The notes under the pieces are model-generated. The model searched no databases. It saw only the letters and a program-made list of their open reading frames with translations, and had not been told where the DNA came from. The position numbers and the translations under genes were made by a program. A stretch of 64,000 nt of DNA from NCBI RefSeq assembly GCF_000722685.1, contig NZ_JPFV01000011.1, positions 186,001 through 250,000 of the forward strand, written 5' to 3'. Each line of letters begins with the position of its first letter. Positions within the stretch are counted from its first letter, which is position 1. Positions 41,485 to 50,858 of the stretch are shown here, piece by piece. Origin of the DNA: Streptococcus mitis (GTDB taxonomy: Bacteria > Bacillota > Bacilli > Lactobacillales > Streptococcaceae).

Positions 41485-43152
41485 ATGTTACTTGAAATTT
41501 CGATAAAAAACTTTGCCATTATTGAGGCTATTTCCCTCAATTTTGAGAAAGGGATGACTGTCCTGACTGGTGAAACGGGTGCAGGGAAGTCGATTATCAT
41601 TGATGCCATGAATATGATGTTGGGAGCTCGTGCGACGACAGATGTTATTCGTCATGGTGCGCCAAAGGCAGAGATTGAGGGGCTTTTCTCCGTTGAGAAT
41701 AGTCGCCTTTTGCAGGAAATTTTTAATGAGCAAGGTTTGGAATTGGGGGATGAGATTATCATCCGTCGAGAAATCTTGCAAAATGGTCGGAGTATTAGTC
41801 GTGTCAATGGCCAGATGGTCAATCTGTCTGTTTTGCGTGCTATTGGGCAACATCTGGTGGACATTCATGGTCAGCATGACCAAGAAGAGTTAATGCGACC
41901 TCAACTTCATATCCAGATGTTGGATGAATTTGGTGACGTAGCTTTTTGGGACTTGAAAGAAACCTATCAAACGAGTTTTGATGCCTATCGAAAAATGCGT
42001 AAGCAGGTTCTGGAAGTCAAGAAAAGCCAACAGGAACACAAGGCTCGTATCGAAATGTTGGAATTTCAAATGGCAGAGATTGAGGCAGCAAACTTGCAAG
42101 CAGGTGAAGACTTGACTCTCAATCAAGAGCGAGATAAACTTCTCAACCATAAAAATATTGCGGATACACTGACTAATGCCTATAGTATGTTGGACAATGA
42201 AGACTTTTCAAGTCTGGCCAATGTTCGTTCAGCCATGAATGACATGGAAAGTGTCGAAGAGTATGATCCTGAATACCGTGAAATTTCAAGCTCTCTGTCT
42301 GAGACCTACTATGTCTTAGAAGATATTAGCAAGCGTCTGGAAGCTATTATTGAGGACCTTGATTTTGATGGCAATCGCCTCATGCAAGTCGAGAATCGTT
42401 TGGACCTCCTTCATACTATTACCCGTAAGTATGGTGGGACTGTTGACGATGTCTTGCTCTATTTTGCCAAGATTACGGAAGAATACAATCTCTTGACAGG
42501 CAATAACCTTTCGTCTGAGGACATGGAAGCTGAGCTCAAGAAATTGGAAGTCAATCTTGTTGATTTGGCAGGCCAGCTTGCATCTGCTCGTCATGACTTG
42601 GCCCAGCAGCTAGAAGCAGAGATTAAACAAGAACTGCAAGACCTCTATATGGAAAAAGCCCAGTTTCAGGTTCGTTTTAACAAGGGCAAATTCAGTCGTG
42701 AGGGAAATGAAATGGTTGAATTTTACATTTCAACCAACCCTGGTGAAGATTTTAAGCCCTTGGTTAAGGTTGCGTCTGGTGGGGAATTGTCTCGTCTCAT
42801 GCTAGCTATTAAATCTGCCTTTTCACGTAAAGAAGGTAAGACCAGCATTGTCTTTGATGAGGTGGATACAGGAGTTTCAGGTCGTGTAGCTCAAGCCATC
42901 GCACAGAAGATTCACAAGATTGGCCAACATGGTCAGGTTCTAGCTATTTCCCATTTACCACAAGTGATTGCGATTGCGGATTATCAATTCTTTATTGAGA
43001 AGATTAGCAATGACCATTCAACAGTTTCGACTGTTCGTCTCTTGACGGTTGAAGAGCGAGTGGAAGAAGTTGCCAAGATGTTGGCAGGTGATGATGTGAC
43101 GGAAGCAGCCCTGACGCAAGCCAGAGAATTGTTGAGAAACAGGGAGAAATAA
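41485..43152 (+). CDS. recN: DNA repair protein RecN
   Basis: A 555-residue SMC-like ATPase that gathers broken DNA ends early in double-strand break repair. Walker A GETGAGKSIIIDAM is at about residue 30, a long coiled-coil centre runs from about 150 to 350, and the C-terminal half carries the ABC signature VASGGELSRLMLAIK, Walker B TSIVFDEVDTGVSG and AISHLPQVIAIAD. It ends the overlapping operon or continues into the phosphatase 1 nt later. Confidence 0.96.
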   Translation: MLLEISIKNFAIIEAISLNFEKGMTVLTGETGAGKSIIIDAMNMMLGARATTDVIRHGAPKAEIEGLFSVENSRLLQEIFNEQGLELGDEIIIRREILQNGRSISRVNGQMVNLSVLRAIGQHLVDIHGQHDQEELMRPQLHIQMLDEFGDVAFWDLKETYQTSFDAYRKMRKQVLEVKKSQQEHKARIEMLEFQMAEIEAANLQAGEDLTLNQERDKLLNHKNIADTLTNAYSMLDNEDFSSLANVRSAMNDMESVEEYDPEYREISSSLSETYYVLEDISKRLEAIIEDLDFDGNRLMQVENRLDLLHTITRKYGGTVDDVLLYFAKITEEYNLLTGNNLSSEDMEAELKKLEVNLVDLAGQLASARHDLAQQLEAEIKQELQDLYMEKAQFQVRFNKGKFSREGNEMVEFYISTNPGEDFKPLVKVASGGELSRLMLAIKSAFSRKEGKTSIVFDEVDTGVSGRVAQAIAQKIHKIGQHGQVLAISHLPQVIAIADYQFFIEKISNDHSTVSTVRLLTVEERVEEVAKMLAGDDVTEAALTQARELLRNREK

Positions 43153-43153
43153 G

Positions 43154-43882
43154 ATGACAGACTATTATGTAATTGGAGATGTTCACGGAAAAGCTGGGAT
43201 GCTGGAAGACCTTCTCAAAACCTGGGATGGTCAGACCCAGTTGCTATTTCTAGGAGATTTGATTGACCGCGGTGAAGATAGTCGCCGTGTTCTTGAAATG
43301 GTTAAGGATTTAGTGGACAATCCAGGGGCTATCTGTCTATCAGGAAACCACGAGTATATGTTTCTGACTTGGCTCGATGACCCAGAAGAAAGCTATGACC
43401 ACTATCGTCGTAATGGTGGTGATACAACCATTAACTCTATCTTAGGTCGTCCCTTGGATGCACCAGTTGATGGAGTTGAGGATGCCAAGTGTGTTGCTAC
43501 TGAAGCGGCAGACTTGGTCGAATTCATTCGTCAAATGCCATTTGTAGTAGAGACAGACAAGTATATCTTTGTTCACGCAGGTATTGATTTGACTTTGGAT
43601 GACTGGCATGAAACCACAGATTATAAAAAAGTGTGGCTCAGAAAACCATTCCACGAAGCCGAAAATCATACTGGAAAAATCATTGTCTTTGGTCATACGC
43701 CAGTTTATGGTTTGTTAAAGCAAGAGCGTGGTACTGCTGAGCTTTGGGTGACAGAAGACGGTAAGATTGGAATGGATGGAGGAGCTGTTTATGGTGGTGT
43801 CCTTCATGGAATTGTCTTTACAGACCAAGGAATGACAGAACACCACTTTATCGAAAATGACGGCTTTGTTGCTGAAGATTAG
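43154..43882 (+). CDS. Calcineurin-like metallophosphoesterase (serine/threonine phosphatase family)
   Basis: The 242-residue protein has the metal-binding signatures in order: VIGDVHGKAGML (D-x-H), LFLGDLIDRGEDSR (G-D-x-x-D-R-G), CLSGNHEYMF (G-N-H-E), FVHAGIDL and VFGHTPVYG. This is the PPP-type bis-metal phosphatase fold. Close relatives act on phosphoproteins or on diadenosine tetraphosphate; the real substrate cannot be told. It begins 1 nt after the recN stop with GGGAGAAATAAG as ribosome site, so it is co-transcribed. Confidence 0.9.
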   Translation: MTDYYVIGDVHGKAGMLEDLLKTWDGQTQLLFLGDLIDRGEDSRRVLEMVKDLVDNPGAICLSGNHEYMFLTWLDDPEESYDHYRRNGGDTTINSILGRPLDAPVDGVEDAKCVATEAADLVEFIRQMPFVVETDKYIFVHAGIDLTLDDWHETTDYKKVWLRKPFHEAENHTGKIIVFGHTPVYGLLKQERGTAELWVTEDGKIGMDGGAVYGGVLHGIVFTDQGMTEHHFIENDGFVAED

Positions 43883-43960
43883 TACTCCTAGCAGGGTATG
43901 GTCTTGTCAAAATGTCAAAAACAATTTATAATAAATAGATACCCTGAAAGGAAGAGAATC

Positions 43961-45784
43961 ATGAACTTAGAAGAATTGAAAAAACGACAGGAGAAGATCC
44001 GTAACTTCTCTATTATCGCCCATATTGACCACGGAAAGTCGACTCTAGCAGACCGCATTTTGGAAAAGACTGAGACCGTTTCAAGCCGTGAAATGCAAGC
44101 TCAACTTTTGGACAGCATGGACCTAGAACGGGAACGTGGGATTACCATTAAACTCAATGCCATCGAGTTGAACTATACTGCAAAAGATGGTGAAACCTAT
44201 ATTTTCCACTTGATTGATACGCCTGGACATGTGGACTTTACCTATGAAGTTTCACGTTCGCTAGCTGCCTGTGAGGGTGCTATTTTGGTGGTCGATGCTG
44301 CCCAAGGTATTGAAGCTCAAACCCTTGCAAACGTTTATCTAGCCTTGGACAATGATTTGGAAATCATGCCAGTCATTAACAAAATTGACCTGCCAGCTGC
44401 AGATCCTGAGCGAGTGCGTACAGAGATTGAAGATGTGATTGGTTTGGACGCCAGTGAAGCAGTCTTAGCATCTGCCAAGGCTGGTATCGGTATTGAAGAA
44501 ATCCTCGAGCAAATCGTAGAAAAAGTGCCAGCACCAACGGGTGATGTGACGGCGCCACTTAAGGCTTTGATTTTCGACTCTGTTTACGATGCTTACCGTG
44601 GGGTTATCCTCCAAGTACGTGTTATGGATGGGGTGGTTAAACCTGGGGATAGGATTCAGCTCATGAGCAATGGCAAGACCTTTGATGTTACGGAAGTTGG
44701 TATTTTCACACCAAAAGCAGTTGGTCGTGATTTCCTTGCGACTGGTGACGTTGGTTATATTGCAGCTTCTATTAAGACAGTTCAGGATACGCGTGTGGGT
44801 GATACCGTTACCTTGGCGACCAACCCTGCGGCAGAGCCCTTACATGGTTACAAGCAGATGAATCCTATGGTCTTTGCGGGTCTCTACCCAATCGAATCAA
44901 ACAAGTATAATGACCTTCGTGAAGCACTTGAAAAATTGCAACTGAATGATGCCAGTCTTCAGTTTGAACCAGAAACATCTCAGGCACTTGGATTTGGTTT
45001 CCGTTGTGGATTCCTTGGACTTCTTCATATGGATGTTATCCAAGAACGTCTGGAGCGCGAGTTCAACATTGACCTCATCATGACAGCTCCGTCTGTTATT
45101 TACAAGGTTAATTTGACAGACGGGGAGTCTATGGATGTGTCAAACCCATCAGAGTTCCCAGACCCAACCAAGATTGCAACCATTGAAGAGCCTTATGTTA
45201 AAGCTCAAATCATGGTACCGCAGGAGTTTGTCGGAGCAGTAATGGAATTGGCTCAGCGCAAGCGTGGGGACTTTGTGACTATGGATTATATTGATGACAA
45301 TCGTGTTAATGTTATCTATCAAATTCCTCTTGCTGAAATCGTCTTTGACTTCTTTGATAAACTTAAATCTTCGACACGTGGTTATGCAAGCTTTGACTAT
45401 GAATTGTCAGAGTACCGCCCATCTAAGCTAGTCAAAATGGATATCCTTCTCAATGGAGACAAGGTTGATGCCCTCAGCTTTATCGTTCACAAGGACTTTG
45501 CCTACGAACGTGGGAAACTCATCGTTGATAAGCTCAAGAAAATCATCCCTCGTCAACAATTTGAGGTGCCAATCCAAGCCGCAATTGGACATAAGATTGT
45601 GGCTCGTACTGATATCAAGGCCCTTCGTAAGAATGTACTTGCCAAGTGTTACGGTGGTGACGTTTCTCGTAAACGCAAACTCCTTGAAAAACAAAAAGCT
45701 GGTAAGAAACGCATGAAAGCTATCGGATCAGTAGAAGTCCCACAAGAAGCCTTCCTCAGCGTCTTGAGCATGGATGAAGAATAA
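43961..45784 (+). CDS. lepA: Elongation factor 4 (LepA)
   Basis: A 607-residue translational GTPase that back-translocates stalled ribosomes. G1 [11 protein letters not shown]2/G3 with [11 protein letters not shown] and [10 protein letters not shown], and G4 NKIDLPAAD are visible, then domain II, the EF-G-like domains, and the unique LepA C-terminus ([38 protein letters not shown]). The ATG at 43961 with GAAAGGAAG upstream gives the exact family N-terminus [16 protein letters not shown]; an upstream in-frame start at 43898 is unlikely. Followed by a terminator. Confidence 0.97.
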   Translation: MNLEELKKRQEKIRNFSIIAHIDHGKSTLADRILEKTETVSSREMQAQLLDSMDLERERGITIKLNAIELNYTAKDGETYIFHLIDTPGHVDFTYEVSRSLAACEGAILVVDAAQGIEAQTLANVYLALDNDLEIMPVINKIDLPAADPERVRTEIEDVIGLDASEAVLASAKAGIGIEEILEQIVEKVPAPTGDVTAPLKALIFDSVYDAYRGVILQVRVMDGVVKPGDRIQLMSNGKTFDVTEVGIFTPKAVGRDFLATGDVGYIAASIKTVQDTRVGDTVTLATNPAAEPLHGYKQMNPMVFAGLYPIESNKYNDLREALEKLQLNDASLQFEPETSQALGFGFRCGFLGLLHMDVIQERLEREFNIDLIMTAPSVIYKVNLTDGESMDVSNPSEFPDPTKIATIEEPYVKAQIMVPQEFVGAVMELAQRKRGDFVTMDYIDDNRVNVIYQIPLAEIVFDFFDKLKSSTRGYASFDYELSEYRPSKLVKMDILLNGDKVDALSFIVHKDFAYERGKLIVDKLKKIIPRQQFEVPIQAAIGHKIVARTDIKALRKNVLAKCYGGDVSRKRKLLEKQKAGKKRMKAIGSVEVPQEAFLSVLSMDEE

Positions 45785-45838
45785 GTTGTCATAATTGCTT
45801 TTCCTTGTTCACAGGAAATTTATATCAGAATCAATCGT

Positions 45839-45866
45839 AAAGCAGGCTTAAATGGTCTGCTTTTTT
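45839..45866 (+). terminator. lepA terminator
   Basis: AAAGCAGGC pairs with GTCTGCTTT around TTAAATG, followed by a T-run. Confidence 0.85.
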
Positions 45867-45872
45867 AGTTTT

Positions 45873-45980
45873 TATACTCTTCGAAAATCAAATTCAAACC
45901 ACGTCAACGTCGCCTTGCTGTACTCAAGTACAGCCTGCAGCTAGTTTCCTAGTTTGCTCTTTGATTTTCATTGAGTATTA
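45873..45980 (+). repeat. BOX element
   Basis: TATACTCTTCGAAAATCAAATTC and AACCACGTCAACGTCGCCTTGC (boxA) run to AGTTTCCTAGTTTGCTCTTTGATTTTCATTGAGTATTA (45943-45980, boxC). A TGTACTCAAGTACA hairpin sits in the centre. It lies between lepA and the gat promoter. Confidence 0.85.
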
Positions 45981-46113
45981 AAACAAAAAATGTTTAATGT
46001 GTTTGTTTATGTGTTTGTTTTTATAAGTCAAACTACAAAAACAACAAAAATATAAAAAAAGAGACAAAAAAGAACAGAAAAATATTGACAACGATTTCAT
46101 ATAGTGTTATACT
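45981..46113 (+). promoter_or_regulatory. gatA promoter with cre site and upstream TGTGTTTGTTT repeats
   Basis: TTGACA (46085-46090) and TATACT (46108-46113) are 17 nt apart, a near-perfect promoter. TGACAACGATTTCA (46086-46099) satisfies the cre consensus and lies over the -35. About 65-85 nt upstream the 12-mer TGTGTTTGTTTA/T occurs twice in tandem (45998-46009, 46010-46021). Similar TGTTTG-rich sequence lies upstream of lacA and (inverted) between lacR and nrdF, so LacR is a candidate to bind it (inference). Confidence 0.65.
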
Positions 46114-46149
46114 TATAGCATAAAGTTAATGGAAAGAAGGGAAAACCTT

Positions 46150-46626
46150 ATGGGATTAGATCATTTCTTTGACAAAAACCTTGTGTTTTGCTTAGAAGCG
46201 GATAATCAAGAACAACTCTTTGATCAGGTTGCAACTTTATTGGAAGAACGAGAAATCGTAACTCCAACCTATCGTGAAGCCTTGATCACGCGTGAAAAGT
46301 CATTTCCAACTGGTTTAGATATGGAATTTTTAGGTAAGGATTTGCCGAATGTGGCTATTCCTCATACAGATATTGTTCATAATCTAGCTGAAAAAGTTGT
46401 GGTCGTTCGATTAGAAAAACCAGTGACTTTCCACAATATGATTGCGCCAGATAAGGAAGTAGAAGTATCCTTGCTCTTCTTTATTATTAATAACTCAAGC
46501 TCAAGTCAAACTAACATTCTTGCTCAGTTGATGGACTTCTTTACTGGAAATGGTCATCTTGAAGACCTATCAAAAATTTCAGAACCAGAAGCTCTCTATG
46601 CTTATATAGCTGAAGCAACTGCTTAA
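46150..46626 (+). CDS. gatA: PTS galactitol/galactose-type EIIA component
   Basis: A 158-residue EIIA of the fructose-mannitol type. The phospho-His72 lies in NVAIPHTDIVH. It receives phosphate from HPr and passes it to GatB. The ATG at 46150 is preferred to one at 46129 because GAAAGAAGGG sits just upstream. It starts a three-gene gatABC operon next to the tagatose genes. In pneumococci similar systems carry galactose, giving galactose-6-phosphate, which LacAB would use; this link is inference from gene order. Confidence 0.88.
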   Translation: MGLDHFFDKNLVFCLEADNQEQLFDQVATLLEEREIVTPTYREALITREKSFPTGLDMEFLGKDLPNVAIPHTDIVHNLAEKVVVVRLEKPVTFHNMIAPDKEVEVSLLFFIINNSSSSQTNILAQLMDFFTGNGHLEDLSKISEPEALYAYIAEATA

Positions 46627-46662
46627 TCTTGTCTATTAAATATTAAATCGGAGGAAATCCAT

Positions 46663-46968
46663 ATGATTAAAATTCTTGCTGCCTGCGGTGCAGGTGTTAA
46701 CTCAAGCCACCAAATTAAAAGTGCTCTTGAAGAAGAACTTTCAAACCGCGGTTTTGATGTTCACTGTGATGCGGTGATGGTCAAAGATGTTAACGAAGAT
46801 CTTATCAAAGGTTATGATATCTTTACACCAATTGCTGCTACAGATCTTGGTTTTGACCCAGGTATTCCAGTTATCGAAGCAGGACCAATCTTATTCCGTA
46901 TCCCAGCTATGAGTGCTCCAGTATTTGACAATATTGAAGCAGCTATTAAAGAACACGGGTTAAGCTAA
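46663..46968 (+). CDS. gatB: PTS galactitol-type EIIB component
   Basis: A 101-residue EIIB with phospho-Cys8 in ILAACGAGVNSSHQIK, the standard EIIB-Gat P-loop. It passes phosphate from GatA to the sugar crossing GatC. Ribosome site CGGAGGAAA precedes the ATG. Middle gene of gatABC. Confidence 0.92.
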   Translation: MIKILAACGAGVNSSHQIKSALEEELSNRGFDVHCDAVMVKDVNEDLIKGYDIFTPIAATDLGFDPGIPVIEAGPILFRIPAMSAPVFDNIEAAIKEHGLS

Positions 46969-47015
46969 TTAATAATTTGTTAACATTCATATAACATAAA
47001 AAGGGAGGAACTATT

Positions 47016-48491
47016 ATGGATGTCATTATCGAACTAGCTAATAAGCTGTTCAAACCCATCTTGGACATGGGTGGACCAATCATCATGCTGATCATTTTGA
47101 CAGTATTGGCTCTACTTTTTGGAGTGAAATTCTCCAAAGCGCTTGAAGGTGGTATCAAACTTGCCATCGCTCTTACTGGTATTGGGGCTATCATCGGAAT
47201 GTTGAACGGTGCTTTCTCAGCATCACTTGCAAAATTCGTTGAAAACACTGGTATTCAATTGAACATCACCGACGTTGGTTGGGCGCCACTTGCCACAATC
47301 ACTTGGGGATCTGCTTGGACACTTTACTTCTTGCTTATCATGTTGATTGTCAACGTAGTGATGCTTGCTATGAAGAAAACTGATACACTTGATGTTGATA
47401 TCTTCGATATCTGGCACTTGTCTATCACAGGTCTTTTGATTAAATGGTATGCAGACAACAATGGCGTTAGTCAAGGAGTTTCACTCTTCATTGCGACTGC
47501 AGCAGTTGTTCTTGTTGGGGTTCTTAAAATTATCAACTCTGACTTGATGAAACCTACATTCGACGATCTTCTTAATGCACCAAGTTCATCACCAATGACT
47601 TCAACTCACATGAACTACATGATGAACCCAGTTATCATGGTTTTGGATAAGATTTTTGAAAAATTCTTCCCAGGTCTTGATAAATATGACTTTGATGCTG
47701 CTAAATTGAACAAGAAAATCGGTTTCTGGGGATCTAAATTCTTCATCGGTTTCATCCTTGGTATCGTTATCGGTTTGATGGGGACTCCACATCCTGTTGA
47801 AGGACTTAAAGATGCTGCAAACTGGCAAGAAGTTATCAAAGGTTGGTTGTCTCTTGGTTTGACAGCCGGTGTAGCTTTGGAACTCTTCTCACTTATCGGT
47901 TCATGGTTCATCGCGGCCGTAGAACCACTTTCACAAGGTATTACAAACGTTGCTACTAAACGTTTGGAAGGACGTAAGTTTAATATCGGTCTTGACTGGC
48001 CATTCATCGCTGGTCGTGCTGAAATCTGGGCTTGTGCCAACGTACTTGCACCAATCATGTTGATTGAAGCTGTACTTCTTTCAAAAGTAGGAAATGGTAT
48101 CTTGCCACTTGCAGGTATCATCGCTATGGGTGTTACTCCAGCTCTCTTGGTTGTAACTCGTGGTAAATTGCTCCGTATGATTATCTTCGGAACTCTATTG
48201 TTGCCACTCTTCCTTCTTTCAGGTACACTTATCGCACCATTTGCAACAGAACTTGCTAAAGGTGTAGGTGCCTTCCCAGAAGGTGTGAGCCAAACTCAAT
48301 TGATTACTCACTCAACTCTTGAAGGACCAATCGAAAAACTTCTTGGTTGGACAATTGGTAACACTACAACAGGTGATATCAAAGCAATCCTTGGTGCTGT
48401 AGTCTTCCTTGTATTCTATATCGGTATCTTTGCTTGGTACAGAAAACAAATGATCAAACGTAACGAAGAGTACGCAGCAAAAGCAAAATAA
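47016..48491 (+). CDS. gatC: PTS galactitol-type EIIC membrane component
   Basis: A 491-residue membrane permease with about 10-12 hydrophobic segments. GatC hallmarks include FKPILDMGGPIIMLIILT near the N-terminus, WAPLATITWGSAWTLYFL, and WPFIAGRAEIWACANV. It forms the pore of the GatABC transporter. AAAGGGAGGAAC lies upstream of the ATG. High use of CTT/GGT/ATC codons suggests strong expression. It ends the operon, with a BOX and a terminator after it. Confidence 0.93.
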   Translation: MDVIIELANKLFKPILDMGGPIIMLIILTVLALLFGVKFSKALEGGIKLAIALTGIGAIIGMLNGAFSASLAKFVENTGIQLNITDVGWAPLATITWGSAWTLYFLLIMLIVNVVMLAMKKTDTLDVDIFDIWHLSITGLLIKWYADNNGVSQGVSLFIATAAVVLVGVLKIINSDLMKPTFDDLLNAPSSSPMTSTHMNYMMNPVIMVLDKIFEKFFPGLDKYDFDAAKLNKKIGFWGSKFFIGFILGIVIGLMGTPHPVEGLKDAANWQEVIKGWLSLGLTAGVALELFSLIGSWFIAAVEPLSQGITNVATKRLEGRKFNIGLDWPFIAGRAEIWACANVLAPIMLIEAVLLSKVGNGILPLAGIIAMGVTPALLVVTRGKLLRMIIFGTLLLPLFLLSGTLIAPFATELAKGVGAFPEGVSQTQLITHSTLEGPIEKLLGWTIGNTTTGDIKAILGAVVFLVFYIGIFAWYRKQMIKRNEEYAAKAK

Positions 48492-48509
48492 TGCGCTCCT
48501 ATAAAATGT

Positions 48510-48616
48510 AAGCTCAATGAAAATCAAAGAGCAAACTAGGAAGCTAGCCGCAGGCTGTACTAAAGTACGGCAAGGCGACGGTGACGAAGTTTGAATTTGA
48601 TTTTCGCAGAGTGTAA
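48510..48616 (-). repeat. BOX element
   Basis: CTCAATGAAAATCAAAGAGCAAACTAGG (48512-48540) to TACGGCAAGGCGACGGTGACG (48567-48587), nearly the BOX-A1R typing primer sequence, and TTTTCGCAGAGTGTA at the end. It lies between the gatC stop and its terminator and so is probably transcribed. Confidence 0.88.
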
Positions 48617-48624
48617 ATTGTTGA

Positions 48625-48667
48625 AACTAGGTTGTCATACCTTCTAGGAGTGACAACCTAGTTTTTT
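48625..48667 (+). terminator. gatABC terminator
   Basis: AACTAGGTTGTCA and TGACAACCTAGTT form a perfect 13-bp stem followed by TTTT. Confidence 0.9.
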
Positions 48668-48695
48668 ATAAACTATCAAGAAATTGGAGAAAATA

Positions 48696-49592
48696 ATGGT
48701 AATTGAATTAAAATCAGAACAATTAAGTGTTCAATTTAACAGTTTTGGTGGGGCTCTTTCTTCTATAAAAGATGCTGAGGGACTGGAGTATTTGTGGCAA
48801 GGGGATGCCACTTATTGGAGTGGACAAGCTCCTGTTCTCTTCCCCATTTGTGGTTCTTTGAGAGAGGATACAGCCCTCTATATAGATGAGAAGGGACAAG
48901 AAAGAAAAGGAAACATTCCTCGTCATGGTTTGGTTCGTAAGAAAGAATTTGAATTAGTTGAACAGACAGACAAGAGTGTAACTTTTGCAATTGAGGACGA
49001 TGAGAATAGCTATCAAAACTATCCTTATCATTTTCGCCTAGAGATTACTTATATCCTTACTGGCAAGACAGTACGAACTCAATACAAGATTTTCAATAAA
49101 GAAACTAGCAAGGTCATGCCTTACTTTATTGGTGGCCATCCAGGATTTAATTGTCCTCTGCTGGATGATGAGGTCTATGAAGATTACTATATAGAGTTTG
49201 AGAAAGAAGAGACTTGCTCTGTTCCACGTCCTTTCCCAGAAACAGGTATGTTGGATTTCCAAGATAGAAGTCTATGGCTAGAGGGGCAAAAGGAATTAGA
49301 TCTTAGTTATGATCTTTTCAGCACAGATGCAGTCACCTTAGATGAATTGCAATCTAGAACAATTGCCCTTCGTTCTCGTAAACATGATAAGGGATTAAAA
49401 GTGAACTTTGCAGAGTTTCCAAACCTCATCATCTGGTCAACTTTGAATAAGGGCCTTTTCATTGCCTTTGAACCATGGTCTGGCTTGTCAACATCTCTTG
49501 AAGAAGGAGATCGTCTAGAAGATAAGAAGAATGTTCGTCTCCTAGAAGCTGGTCAAGTGGATCAAATTGGTTTTGACATCGAAATTTTTTAG
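48696..49592 (+). CDS. lacX: Aldose 1-epimerase family protein (LacX-like)
   Basis: A 298-residue protein of the galactose mutarotase fold, related to LacX found with lac operons of lactococci. It has LYLWQGDATYWSGQAPVLFPICGSLRED-like core (YLWQGDATYWSGQAPVLFP), NIPRHGLVRKKEF with a catalytic-type His, and IGGHPGFNCPL with the second His. It likely interconverts alpha and beta anomers of hexoses or hexose-6-phosphates, supporting the galactose/tagatose route. GGAGAAA lies just before the ATG at 48696. It stands between gatC and lacA without an obvious own promoter upstream other than in the 50 nt after the gat terminator. Confidence 0.82.
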   Translation: MVIELKSEQLSVQFNSFGGALSSIKDAEGLEYLWQGDATYWSGQAPVLFPICGSLREDTALYIDEKGQERKGNIPRHGLVRKKEFELVEQTDKSVTFAIEDDENSYQNYPYHFRLEITYILTGKTVRTQYKIFNKETSKVMPYFIGGHPGFNCPLLDDEVYEDYYIEFEKEETCSVPRPFPETGMLDFQDRSLWLEGQKELDLSYDLFSTDAVTLDELQSRTIALRSRKHDKGLKVNFAEFPNLIIWSTLNKGLFIAFEPWSGLSTSLEEGDRLEDKKNVRLLEAGQVDQIGFDIEIF

Positions 49593-49599
49593 TTAAAAA

Positions 49600-49705
49600 A
49601 CACAAAAACAAACATTAAGTGTTGACTTTTTCAAGAAATAGGAGTATATTATGTTTGTAAGCAACAAATGATGTTTGCAACAAACAAATAATCACTTGTT
49701 ATATT
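49600..49705 (+). promoter_or_regulatory. lacABCD promoter and operator region
   Basis: TTGACT (49622-49627) and TATATT (49645-49650) are 17 nt apart. Flanking them are ACAAACATT upstream (49609-49617) and ATGTTTGTAAGC plus ATGTTTGCAACAAACAAAT downstream (from 49651). These inverted and direct TGTTTG motifs on both sides of the promoter are likely LacR operators (inference). A ~200-nt leader follows to lacA at 49877 in which nothing else was recognised. Confidence 0.65.
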
Positions 49706-49876
49706 CTCTTGTGTGGAGAAAGATTATTTCTAGGGAACTGGTTTCCTAAACTTGAATAAGGTGTCATTCATCTCATTCAATCTAATTTGTCAATAAACTG
49801 CTAGAAAGCTTTTGTAGGTAAACTGCTAACCATAAAAGTCTTTACTGGCCTAGAAAAATAAAAAGGAGTATACAAT

Positions 49877-50302
49877 ATGTCTATTGTTATCGGTGCAGAT
49901 GCTGCAGGTTTGAGATTGAAAGAAGTTGTGAAAGATTTCTTGGAAAAAGAAAACTTCCATGTTGTGGATGTTACAGCTGAAGGTCAAGACTTTGTTGATG
50001 TGACTCTTGCTGTTGCTGCAGAAGTAAACAAAGAAGAACAAAACCTTGGTATTGTGATTGATGCTTATGGAGCTGGTCCATTTATGGTCGCAACTAAGAT
50101 CAAAGGAATGGTTGCTGCAGAAGTATCTGACGAACGTTCAGCTTATATGACTCGTGGTCACAACAACTCACGTTTGATCACTATGGGTGCACAACTTGTT
50201 GGTGATGAATTGGCTAAAAACATCGCTAAAGGATTTGTTAACGGTAAATACGATGGTGGACGTCACCAAATTCGTGTTGATATGTTGAACAAAATGTGCT
50301 AA
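49877..50302 (+). CDS. lacA: Galactose-6-phosphate isomerase subunit LacA
   Basis: A 141-residue RpiB-family subunit. With LacB it isomerises D-galactose-6-phosphate to D-tagatose-6-phosphate, the entry step of the tagatose pathway. It opens [20 protein letters not shown] and has [18 protein letters not shown] and [15 protein letters not shown]. LacA lacks the Cys-Gly-T loop that LacB has. AAAGGAGTATAC precedes the ATG. First gene of lacABCD; a divergent second LacA is at 53566. Confidence 0.96.
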   Translation: MSIVIGADAAGLRLKEVVKDFLEKENFHVVDVTAEGQDFVDVTLAVAAEVNKEEQNLGIVIDAYGAGPFMVATKIKGMVAAEVSDERSAYMTRGHNNSRLITMGAQLVGDELAKNIAKGFVNGKYDGGRHQIRVDMLNKMC

Positions 50303-50332
50303 TTAGATTACAGTAAGAAAGGTAAGTTAAAA

Positions 50333-50848
50333 ATGAGAATTGCAATTGGATGTGACCACATCGTAACAGATGAAAAAATGGCGGTTTCAGAATTTTTGAA
50401 ATCAAAAGGATATGAAGTCATTGACTTTGGTACATATGACCATACACGTACTCACTACCCAATCTTTGGTAAAAAAGTAGGGGAAGCTGTAACTAGCGGT
50501 CAAGCTGACCTTGGGGTATGTATCTGTGGTACTGGTGTTGGTATCAACAACGCTGTAAATAAAGTTCCAGGTGTTCGTTCTGCCTTGGTTCGTGATATGA
50601 CAACAGCCCTTTATGCTAAAGAACAATTGAACGCCAACGTTATCGGTTTTGGTGGTAAGATTACTGGTGAATTGCTCATGTGTGATATCATCGAAGCTTT
50701 CATCCATGCTGAATACAAACCATCTGAAGAAAACAAGAAATTGATTGCGAAAATTGAACACCTTGAAAGTCACAATGCTCAACAAACAGACGCAAACTTC
50801 TTCACTGAATTCCTTGAAAAATGGGATCGCGGAGAATACCACGACTAA
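50333..50848 (+). CDS. lacB: Galactose-6-phosphate isomerase subunit LacB
   Basis: The 171-residue partner of LacA in the RpiB family. The active-site Cys-Gly-Thr-Gly lies in [18 protein letters not shown], with [16 protein letters not shown] at the start and [12 protein letters not shown] at the end. AAAGGTAAG is the ribosome site, 30 nt after lacA. A second, broken lacB is at 53036-53554. Confidence 0.96.
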   Translation: MRIAIGCDHIVTDEKMAVSEFLKSKGYEVIDFGTYDHTRTHYPIFGKKVGEAVTSGQADLGVCICGTGVGINNAVNKVPGVRSALVRDMTTALYAKEQLNANVIGFGGKITGELLMCDIIEAFIHAEYKPSEENKKLIAKIEHLESHNAQQTDANFFTEFLEKWDRGEYHD

Positions 50849-50858
50849 GAGGTGACCT

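Noticed and set aside
47615..48121. 168-codon open frame antisense to gatC
   Set aside because: Opposite strand of a conserved membrane gene with strong codon bias; no start context and Pro/Ser-rich composition typical of antisense frames.
49593..49876. Riboswitch in the lacA leader
   Set aside because: The leader is long (about 200 nt) but no conserved riboswitch core or terminator/antiterminator pair was seen.
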